Source: Deltaproteobacteria bacterium
GTDB lineage: Bacteria; Myxococcota_A; UBA9160; SMWR01
Reading direction: 5' to 3'
Length of the DNA: 38,498 bases
Assembly (NCBI GenBank): GCA_002729515.1
Contig: PBYF01000053.1
Span: 1-38,498, forward strand
The translations under genes and the position numbers were made by a program. Below the pieces are notes generated by a model. The model was given only the letters and a program-made list of their open reading frames with translations. It did not search any database and had not been told where the DNA came from. Shown here piece by piece: positions 1-6,700 of this stretch. Numbering within the stretch: position 1 is the first letter of the stretch; every line of letters starts with the position of its first letter.

Positions 1-133
1 CAGTAATGAGCGGCCGAAACAGTAATGAGCGGCCGAAACAGTAATGAGCGGCCGAAACAGTAATGAGCGGCCGAAACAGTAATGAGCGGCCGAAACAGTA
101 ATGAGCGGCCGAACCGGGAATGAGCGGCCGAAC
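1..133. repeat. 19-bp tandem repeat array, seven copies
   Basis: Seven head-to-tail copies of a 19-base unit (cagtaatgagcggccgaaa) start at 1, 20, 39, 58, 77, 96 and 115. The first five are identical; the sixth differs at its last base, and the seventh carries ggg for agt-type changes near its start. The unit length is not a multiple of three, so the array is not a coding repeat. It begins at base 1, so its true left extent is unknown. A single partial look-alike (agcggccgaaa) recurs near 614. Confidence 0.97.
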
Positions 134-217
134 CGGGGGAAGAATGCAATGGCGGCAATTGCAGATCTGCGACAGCTGGTGAACCTTTGGGATCCAGGAA
201 AATACAGCTTGAACTTC

Positions 218-415
218 CTATCTGCCCCGGACATTCCAGCGGGAGACGAGGTCCTGAGCATCCCCATTCTTGGCGACGACTCCGAGCTTCAACGACTTTT
301 CGGTGACGGCCTGCGGTTTGCCGTCCATGGGATTGGCGGTGTGGCCAGCCCGGGCGTCCCACAACACATGTTTTTCAGGCTCAAAGGGATCGGCGTCGTC
401 GTTCTCGATGCGCAC
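218..415 (-). CDS. Small hypothetical ORF, coding status uncertain
   Basis: This 65-residue reading frame starts at a GTG and has no convincing ribosome binding site. Its codons mostly end in G or C and its composition (Lys, Asp and Glu rich, few Arg runs) looks protein-like, so it may be a small gene or the tail of a lost one. A competing plus-strand frame (149-439, 96 residues, ATG after a GGGGGAAG stretch) covers the same bases, and at most one of the two is likely real. I recognise no family in either. The remaining bases up to the thiolase-like gene at 684 hold nothing I can identify. Confidence 0.25.
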   Translation of the reverse strand: MRIENDDADPFEPEKHVLWDARAGHTANPMDGKPQAVTEKSLKLGVVAKNGDAQDLVSRWNVRGR

Positions 416-683
416 CGGACACCAGCAGCCAGCATCTGACCTGGAGGCACCCCTGTCTCACCGAAAGATCTCGATCCGATTCGAGGAGCCACCCGCTCGG
501 ATCAGTGGCGGCCAAATCGCCAAGCCGCCGCGGTACAATGTCCAGAGCTTGGCGAGTCCGGTATCGGTGTGAGCGCCTCCGGTTCGCCTTCCGCCACACC
601 AACGCCGTGAGGTAGCGGCCGAAAAAAACGCGAATCTTGCATCGAGGCGCAGGGAAAAGCGCTCAAAGAGGACGAGAAGCAGC

Positions 684-1850
684 ATGAACGGTCAGGCCGT
701 CGTTGTCGGAGTTGGAGAGTCGACGTACTACAAGCACGGTGAGGCTCCCGACACGGAGTTCCAGCTCGCCTGCACGGCAATCTGCCGTGCGGCGGAGGAT
801 GCCGGGCTCGAGCCGAGCCAACTCGATGGCCTGATCTCGTACATGGATTACCGGAACAGCCCTCTGCGCATCGCTGCGGCGCTGGGATTCGACGAGCTGC
901 GCTGGTCGGCAACCCCGTGGGCCGGCGGCGGCAACAACTCCTCTGCCTCGGTCCAGTTCGCTGATGCGGCCGTCTGCGGCGGCTACGCGAACTACGTGGT
1001 CGTGTTTCGCGCCCTGGCCCAGGGCCAGTTCCAGCGCCTGGGATCCGGCGCGGGTCTTCTATCCGGCGCGGCGCCGGAGGGCCTGTCCTGGGGCCTGCCC
1101 TACGGCCTGGTGACGCCGGCGCAGGAATGCGCGCTGCAGACAGCGCGCTGGATGCACGACCACGGGGTCTCCCAGGAGGCACTCGCCAGCATCTCGCTCG
1201 CCTGCTACGCGAATGCCCAGCTCAACCCACGCGCCGTGCGCTACGGCAGACCGCTCACCCGCGAGACCTACCACGCTTCGCGCTGGATCGTCGAGCCCTT
1301 CCACCTATATGACTGCTGCATGGAAAACGACGGCGCCGCCGCACTGATCATCACGTCGCCTGAACGTGCAGCGGATCTGCCGGGCAAGGCGGTGCCGATT
1401 CTTGCAACCGCCCAGGGCCTGGGACCGGATATCGGCATCACGGCCTTCCAGCCGCGCTGGTTTCCGAACATGTACTACGAAAACGTGGGCCGCATGATCT
1501 GGGAACGTGCCGGTGTCAAACCGACCGACGTCGACGTGCTCCAGCTCTACGAAAACTTCACGGGACCCGTGGTCATGGCGCTCTGCGAAATGGGCTACTG
1601 CAAGCCGGAGGAGGTAGACGCTTTCGTAGCCGACGGCGCACTCGAGGGTCCGGATGCACGGCTCCCCTTCAACACGAGCGGTGGCAACATCGCCGAGGCG
1701 TACATCCACGGGCTCGAGATGGTCGTCGAGGCCGTCCGCCAGTCGCGTGGCGAATCGACCTGCCAGGCAGCAAACGTCGAGCTGTCGCTCGCGGTCGGCG
1801 GTCCGGGCTACGCGCCCGGAAGCGCTGTCCTGTTCGGGGCAGCCTCGTGA
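684..1850 (+). CDS. Thiolase-fold lipid-transfer protein lacking the catalytic cysteine (probable Ltp2-type retro-aldolase subunit)
   Basis: This 388-residue protein belongs to the SCP-x/lipid-transfer branch of the thiolase superfamily. The place of the nucleophilic Cys in true thiolases reads AGGGNNSSASVQF (residues 80-92) with no Cys. The C-terminal GHP-type loop is replaced by NTSGGNIAEAYIHG (330-343), and the last catalytic CxG is GGPGYAPGS. YENFTG (289-294) matches the family's usual Y-x-x-F-T segment. Known relatives with this pattern (Ltp2) are not thiolases but acyl-CoA retro-aldolases that cleave steroid side chains and need a DUF35 partner. Such a partner is the next gene, 40 bases downstream. 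The ATG follows an AGAGGACGAGAAG purine tract. The aldolase role is inference; the substrate (steroid- or branched-acyl-CoA) is unknown. Confidence 0.85.
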   Translation: MNGQAVVVGVGESTYYKHGEAPDTEFQLACTAICRAAEDAGLEPSQLDGLISYMDYRNSPLRIAAALGFDELRWSATPWAGGGNNSSASVQFADAAVCGGYANYVVVFRALAQGQFQRLGSGAGLLSGAAPEGLSWGLPYGLVTPAQECALQTARWMHDHGVSQEALASISLACYANAQLNPRAVRYGRPLTRETYHASRWIVEPFHLYDCCMENDGAAALIITSPERAADLPGKAVPILATAQGLGPDIGITAFQPRWFPNMYYENVGRMIWERAGVKPTDVDVLQLYENFTGPVVMALCEMGYCKPEEVDAFVADGALEGPDARLPFNTSGGNIAEAYIHGLEMVVEAVRQSRGESTCQAANVELSLAVGGPGYAPGSAVLFGAAS

Positions 1851-1890
1851 CCACGCGAAACTTCACTCACGCAGACACCGGAGCCGAAAC

Positions 1891-2337
1891 ATGAGCCGCT
1901 ACCTCGGGGACGACTGGATCCTGCCGACTCTGACACCGAATAACACACCCTTCTTCACATCGGGGAATATTCAGATCCAGTTCTGCGAGGACTGCGGTCA
2001 CGCCCAACACCCGCCGGACGATCTCTGCTACGCGTGCCAGGGGACGAACCTGGTCTTCGTCGCGTGTCCCGGAACGGGCCGCATCGAGAGCTGTGCACTC
2101 GTTCACCACCCGGTCCACCCCGCCCTGAAGGACAAACTTCCCTACGTGATCGCAATCGTCTCCATCGATGGCGCACCGGGCTGCAGCGTACAAGGCAACG
2201 TGGTTGGCTGTCCGCCCGAGACCGTGAAGATCGGACAACGCGTGCAGGCGGTCTTCGAGGAGGCTCAGCATCCGGCATCGAAGCAACAGCTCCTGATTCC
2301 CCAATGGGAACTCGTGTCCGACCGGCCGGAGGTGTGA
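1891..2337 (+). CDS. DUF35 zinc-ribbon/OB-fold protein, partner of the thiolase-like subunit
   Basis: This 148-residue protein has the DUF35 layout: a short N-terminal segment, a rubredoxin-like zinc ribbon with CEDCGHAQHPPDDLCYAC (residues 32-49, CxxC and CxxC), and an OB-fold that normally binds acyl-CoA. The open frame extends upstream into the preceding gene, but ATG 1891 gives the usual length and lies just after the upstream stop. Adjacency to an Ltp-type protein is the known arrangement for Ltp2-ChsH2(DUF35) aldolases and for acyl-CoA-binding thiolase complexes. I infer that the two form one heteromeric enzyme. Confidence 0.88.
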   Translation: MSRYLGDDWILPTLTPNNTPFFTSGNIQIQFCEDCGHAQHPPDDLCYACQGTNLVFVACPGTGRIESCALVHHPVHPALKDKLPYVIAIVSIDGAPGCSVQGNVVGCPPETVKIGQRVQAVFEEAQHPASKQQLLIPQWELVSDRPEV

Positions 2338-2373
2338 TGCAGTCGCGTTCACAGCGGGACTGAGAAACACCCG

Positions 2374-3888
2374 ATGCAACTTCGCGTCGATATCCAGCGC
2401 CAGGGACCGCGATGCCCGTTCGCGAACGAGACACTCCAGCTGCGCCTCGAATCCGGGGAGTGCTTCTGGCTCAGGGGAAACTCGGGATCGGGAAAATCCT
2501 CGATTGCGCTCCACCTGCTTGGATTGCGGACGCTCGCCGATGCCCACTTCGAAGTGGAGTGGACGGGCATCGAACCCGAGCGCGCAGGCTTTGGCATGGT
2601 GTTCCAGCAGGGCGTCCTGATCGACAGCCTGAACGTCAGCGAAAATATCGGTCTGGCCCTGCGACGCATCGGTCGTCCCCCGTCGGACCGATCCATACGA
2701 AAGTCACTTGCCGAGGTGGGCCTCACCGGGAGCGACGCCTTGAAGATGCCCGGGCAGCTCAGCGGGGGCATGCTGCGCCGCGCTTCGCTCGCCCAGGTGC
2801 TGGCCCAGGGTCGGCCCGTGATCATCCTGGACGAGCCCTTCGTTGGGCTGGACGACGCCAACGCCCTGGAGATCGTCGCGCTGATTCGGAATCTGATGGA
2901 GCACGGCCAGGGCTTCATCCTCATCTCCCACGACACCCGGTTTTCCAAGCCCCTGGTGACACCGGGTCGCGAGGTCGAGATCAGCGCCCAGCCCGCGAAA
3001 GAACCGGCCACGCGAAAGCGAGCGACACCCCACTGGAACTTCGCCGTGCGCACAGGCATCCGGTTCGTCGACTACTTCGCGATCTCCGCACCCATGATTA
3101 TATTCGCCTTCGTCGCGGCGGGGATGGCGATCAGCATGCTGTTTGCCGACCTGCTCCAGGCCACCAGCGTGGAATCCCTCAAGAAGCAGCTGGTCGAACC
3201 CAACCCATCCCTGGTAGACAAGCTGCTGGGAATTCAACTTTTCAAAGAATTCGTGGGCGATGAATTCTCCAAGATTGCCGGGGAACATCTCCCGGCCATT
3301 CGCCGCCGCATTTTCGCTCTGGGAATCTCGCGCGGCTTCGTCATCGAACTCGGCCCACTGCTGACGGCCCTTCTCCTCGCCGGGCGCATCGGCGGATCCT
3401 ACGCGGGAGAGGTGAGCATGATGCAGGCCACCAACCAGAATCAGCTCCTGCGCACCCTCGGAATCTCCCCGCGGCGCTGGTCTCTCGGTCCCGCGGCAAT
3501 CGCCGCCATGCTGGCGGCTCCGCTGCTCACGGCGATCGGGGTGGGGACCAGCCTCCTGATGGCAGAACTCGTGGCCCTGAACGACGCCAACCAGCTCTTC
3601 GAGAGCAGTTCGCAGTACTGGCAGACGCTGGCCGTGAAGACACTCGACTATCAGTCGCTCGGGACGTTTCCGCCCTTCGTCTGCTTCTACCACAGCCTCG
3701 TCTTCATGTTCTTGATCCTGGTCGTAGCGGAAATCGCGGGGCGCATGCGCCCGAACATCCAGCCCCGCGACGTTCCAAAAGCAATCACGTGGGCGGTGGT
3801 GGGCGCGAGCCTCGCCATCATCGCTGCCGACTGGGGACTTTCCCGGTTGTTTTTCTACCTCTCACCGCTCCAGCAACCCCTGGGCTGA
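2374..3888 (+). CDS. Single-chain ABC transporter: MlaF-like ATPase fused to MlaE-like permease
   Basis: This 504-residue protein carries two normally separate subunits. Residues 1-210 are an ABC ATPase: Walker A GNSGSGKS (35-42), Q-loop near Q78, signature LSGGM (129-133), Walker B VIILDE (149-154) and H-loop His186. Residues 225-504 are an MlaE/TrbI-type lipid permease, with the family core around IELGPLLTALLLAGRIGGSY (324-343) followed by a cytoplasmic helix with LRTLGISPRRW and several membrane segments. Mla/MCE systems move phospholipids or sterols across the Gram-negative envelope. No MCE (MlaD) protein or periplasmic carrier is encoded nearby. It sits 36 bases after the DUF35 gene and probably shares its transcript. 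The join has no stop or frameshift, so the fusion is real in this sequence. Confidence 0.9.
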   Translation: MQLRVDIQRQGPRCPFANETLQLRLESGECFWLRGNSGSGKSSIALHLLGLRTLADAHFEVEWTGIEPERAGFGMVFQQGVLIDSLNVSENIGLALRRIGRPPSDRSIRKSLAEVGLTGSDALKMPGQLSGGMLRRASLAQVLAQGRPVIILDEPFVGLDDANALEIVALIRNLMEHGQGFILISHDTRFSKPLVTPGREVEISAQPAKEPATRKRATPHWNFAVRTGIRFVDYFAISAPMIIFAFVAAGMAISMLFADLLQATSVESLKKQLVEPNPSLVDKLLGIQLFKEFVGDEFSKIAGEHLPAIRRRIFALGISRGFVIELGPLLTALLLAGRIGGSYAGEVSMMQATNQNQLLRTLGISPRRWSLGPAAIAAMLAAPLLTAIGVGTSLLMAELVALNDANQLFESSSQYWQTLAVKTLDYQSLGTFPPFVCFYHSLVFMFLILVVAEIAGRMRPNIQPRDVPKAITWAVVGASLAIIAADWGLSRLFFYLSPLQQPLG

Positions 3889-3944
3889 GACAGACTCCAG
3901 CCAGCAGAGCGCGGCCGCTTCCCCAGCATCACAGGAGTTCCCCC

Positions 3945-5075
3945 ATGCAGATCCATGGCCAGTGTCACGAACGCTTCGAAACCGTCCGCACAGCCTTCGA
4001 ATCCAACTTCTGCGAACGCAACGAGATCGGTGCCAGCGTCTTCGTCACGCTCGAGGGTGAGCCGGTGGTCGACCTCTGGTCCGGCGCCGCCGGGCCAGAC
4101 GGAGAACCCTGGCGGGAAGACACCATCGTCAACGTCTACTCGACGACGAAAACGATGGCGTCGCTCTGCGTGCTGATGCTCGCCGACCGCGGCAAGATCG
4201 AGTGGGATGCACCGGTGGCGCGTTACTGGCCGGGCTTCGAGCAGAAGGGGAAGGAGAGCGTGCTCGTGCGCCACGTGATGAGTCACAGTACGGGGCTGTC
4301 GGGCTTCGACCCCGCCGTCACCGCCGAAGACCTCTACGACTGGGACGGGATCACCGCGCACGTAGCCGCCCAGGCCCCCTGGTGGGAACCGGGCACCCGA
4401 TCGGGCTACCACGCGGTCACCCAGGGCGTGCTCCAGGGCGAGATCGTGCGCCGGGTCACCGGAAGAAGCCTCGGCACCTTCTTTCGCGAGGAAGTTGCCG
4501 AACCTCTCGGTGCCGATTTCCACATCGGTCTCGACCCGGTCCACGATGCGCGTGTCGGTGAACTGATCCCGCCCGAGTTTGCCGTCGGTGAAAAACTCCC
4601 CGGCGGAGGCGAACTCAGCCAGCGCACCCTGGCGAGTTGCCGCTTGACGGGCCGAGAGCCGCTGACGAGCGCCTGGCGGCGCGCCGAGATTCCCTCCGCC
4701 GGCGGCATTGCCAGCGCCCGCGGTGTGGGCCGTGTCCACTCGGCGCTGGCCTGCGGGGGCGAAGTCGACGGCGTGCGCCTGCTCTCGCCTCGGGGCGTCG
4801 ATACGATCTTCGAGGAACAGACGAACGGCACCGATCTCGTCCTGGGCATTCCGGTTCGCTTCGGAATGGGCTTCGGTCTCAAGTCCGACGGATTCCCCCT
4901 CGGTCCCAACGAACGCGTGTGCTTCTGGGGGGGCTGGGGCGGTTCCCTCGCAGTGATCGATGCGGATGCGAAGCTCACGGTCTCGTACGTGATGAACCGC
5001 ATGGAGGCGAACCTGCTGGGGGAGATGCGCGGCGGGGTGCTCGTGATGGCAGCCTACCAAGCCCTCGGCGGCTGA
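3945..5075 (+). CDS. Serine hydrolase of the class C beta-lactamase/esterase (EstB-like) family
   Basis: This 376-residue protein has the penicillin-binding-protein fold of EstB/class C beta-lactamase-like esterases. The nucleophile motif SxxK is STTK (Ser66-Lys69), the Tyr of the YxN-type motif is Tyr155 in SGYHAV, and the third motif is the glycine-rich WGGWGGS near the C-terminus, as in carboxylesterases rather than KTG beta-lactamases. There is no signal peptide, so it is probably a cytoplasmic esterase. ATG 3945 was chosen over longer frames because of a strong AGGAG eight bases upstream. Its position between a lipid transporter and another hydrolase suggests ester hydrolysis of a lipid or side-chain substrate; that is inference. 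Confidence 0.87.
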   Translation: MQIHGQCHERFETVRTAFESNFCERNEIGASVFVTLEGEPVVDLWSGAAGPDGEPWREDTIVNVYSTTKTMASLCVLMLADRGKIEWDAPVARYWPGFEQKGKESVLVRHVMSHSTGLSGFDPAVTAEDLYDWDGITAHVAAQAPWWEPGTRSGYHAVTQGVLQGEIVRRVTGRSLGTFFREEVAEPLGADFHIGLDPVHDARVGELIPPEFAVGEKLPGGGELSQRTLASCRLTGREPLTSAWRRAEIPSAGGIASARGVGRVHSALACGGEVDGVRLLSPRGVDTIFEEQTNGTDLVLGIPVRFGMGFGLKSDGFPLGPNERVCFWGGWGGSLAVIDADAKLTVSYVMNRMEANLLGEMRGGVLVMAAYQALGG

Positions 5076-5113
5076 ATCGGCGGCATCGGGGCCTGCGCGG
5101 CGGCGCAGATTCG

Positions 5114-5359
5114 ATGCCCCCCCTGTCCGTTTGGTGCCACATCCGGCAGCATGGAAGTAGCGTGTTTGCGAAAAGACCTTTCGGGTTTTCCCGCCTCGTC
5201 CGGCTGATCCTGCCCGGCGCCTGGACCGGAAGCGCCCCCGCCAAGGCCATTCCCATCGGATCTTTCTCGCTGCTCGTCGGCCTGGCCGCCGCACTCTTGG
5301 TAGCTTCCCGCCGATTCGCCGCGCGGAGGCACTCGGCGGCTCCGGGTTCTGGCGCTTGA
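5114..5359 (+). CDS. Possible small single-pass membrane protein or remnant of a sorting tail
   Basis: This 81-residue frame lies in the 314-base gap between two hydrolase genes. Its C-terminal third reads IPIGSFSLLVGLAAALLVAS followed by an arginine cluster, which is one membrane helix plus a basic tail. This resembles the end of PEP-CTERM/exosortase substrates and the tail of the protein at 27388-28032. There is no ribosome binding site I trust and no clear family, so it may be the decayed 3' end of a secreted-protein gene or a chance frame. Confidence 0.3.
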   Translation: MPPLSVWCHIRQHGSSVFAKRPFGFSRLVRLILPGAWTGSAPAKAIPIGSFSLLVGLAAALLVASRRFAARRHSAAPGSGA

Positions 5360-5389
5360 GTTTCCACACCCCTGAATAGGAGACCCCCG

Positions 5390-6484
5390 ATGTCGACCCT
5401 TCCCCCCCAGCGAGGCGCTGCTCCGGTTGGCGTTAGAACCGTGGAGCTTCGCGACGAAACCCGAGAGGGCCGGACCCTGCCCATCGAGGTCTGGTACCCG
5501 GCGGACGAGGCGCACCGCGGCCAGGATTTCGAACCGGCGCACATGGACCGTTTCGAAGTGGTTCCCGGTTTTCCCGAAGTCGCACAGCACGCGGTTCGCG
5601 ACGCACGGCCCGCCGAGGGCCCCTTCCCGCTCGTGGCCTTTTCCCACGGTGCGACGAGCCACCGGCGCTCGGCCAGCCACCTGCTGACGCACCTGGCGAG
5701 CCACGGCTACGTCGCCGCCTCTGCCGACCACGTGGGCAACACCCTGCCCGACTTCTTCCACGACCTGACGACCGGCGCCGCATCCGGCGAGGGCCGTCTG
5801 GTCAATATGTTCGAGTCCGCCGCCGACCGGCCGCGCGACGTCGTGCAGCTGCTCGACGCGGTGCTCGGCGGAGCCGACCCCGCGCTTGCGGGCCTCGCCG
5901 ACGCGGAGCGAGTCGGGACCTGCGGTGTCTCCTTCGGCGGCTGGACGAGTCTCCACGTCAACTCGATCGACCCGCGGCCGCGCGCGAGCTTTCCCATCGT
6001 GCCCGCCTGGGGTCCGGGCCCCCTCAAGACCGAGCAGCTCTCGAACCTGGTGCGCCTCGACGACTGGGGCCGCGCGGTTCCGACCTGCGTCCTTGCGGCC
6101 GAGCGCGACGCGCTGGTCATGCTGCCCGCGCTGCGCGACCTCCACGCCAAGCTGGCCGGACCCAAGCAGCTCGCCGTGCTGCACAACGCTGGCCACGTGC
6201 ACTTCATCGACAAGCCCGAGGAGCGCCACGAGGAGTTGCGGACCGCTTGGTCGAGCAATCAGCTCCCGATAGACGACCCGGAAATCGACTTCGCCGCCAT
6301 CGCCGAGGCCTCGCGGCCATTTTCCGAGCTGTGTTCTGCAGACCATGCACACGAAGTGGTGAAGGCGCTCTGCCTGGCACACATGGATGCACATCTCAAG
6401 GCAGATGCCGGGGCCGCCGCCTGGTTGGCCGGAGATCCTGCCGCCGACTTCACAGCACGGGGCATCGACGTCGAGATCGTCTAG
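5390..6484 (+). CDS. Alpha/beta hydrolase, PAF-acetylhydrolase/dienelactone-hydrolase-like
   Basis: This is a 364-residue alpha/beta hydrolase. The oxyanion segment is PLVAFSHGATSH (80-91) and the nucleophile elbow is GVSFGG with Ser181. A downstream acid region (AERDAL) and a late His in HNAGHVHF complete a plausible triad. The N-terminal strand pattern ending in PIEVWYPAD is typical of PAF-acetylhydrolase-like enzymes that act on short or oxidised acyl esters. There is no signal peptide, so the enzyme is probably cytoplasmic. It lies in the plus-strand lipid block, with a GGAGACC stretch before the ATG. The exact ester substrate cannot be told from the sequence. Confidence 0.86.
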   Translation: MSTLPPQRGAAPVGVRTVELRDETREGRTLPIEVWYPADEAHRGQDFEPAHMDRFEVVPGFPEVAQHAVRDARPAEGPFPLVAFSHGATSHRRSASHLLTHLASHGYVAASADHVGNTLPDFFHDLTTGAASGEGRLVNMFESAADRPRDVVQLLDAVLGGADPALAGLADAERVGTCGVSFGGWTSLHVNSIDPRPRASFPIVPAWGPGPLKTEQLSNLVRLDDWGRAVPTCVLAAERDALVMLPALRDLHAKLAGPKQLAVLHNAGHVHFIDKPEERHEELRTAWSSNQLPIDDPEIDFAAIAEASRPFSELCSADHAHEVVKALCLAHMDAHLKADAGAAAWLAGDPAADFTARGIDVEIV

Positions 6485-6613
6485 GCGTGGAAGCAAGTAT
6501 TTGAATGCCATCTCGGACTCGAGGCGTGCAACGTGCGCACCCGCGCAGAAATGCTCGCCCACCCCGAACGCCGGGTGACGGTTCGGCGTGCGAGCGACCC
6601 GCACCGACGAAAA
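6482..6613 (-). pseudogene. Cytochrome P450 haem-binding C-terminal fragment
   Basis: On the minus strand the frame reads RTPNRHPAFGVGEHFCAGAH, then ARLE, then AFKYLLPRL. This is the P450 haem-ligand signature FGxGxHxCxGxxxAR with its following helix, as in bacterial CYP families for steroids and hydrocarbons. The rest of the roughly 400-residue protein is missing: upstream sequence soon leaves the homologous pattern, and the downstream end runs into the 3' end of the hydrolase gene on the other strand. It is read as a relic of a lost P450 gene. Apart from this fragment the 6485-6700 gap is empty. Confidence 0.72.
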
Positions 6614-6700
6614 ACCCGCCACTTTCCAGTGCCCAGGAAATCGCGATTCCGGGTATGATCCGCGCGCAAAGCACGAACCGGCGTTCGGGCGCCTGTCGAG

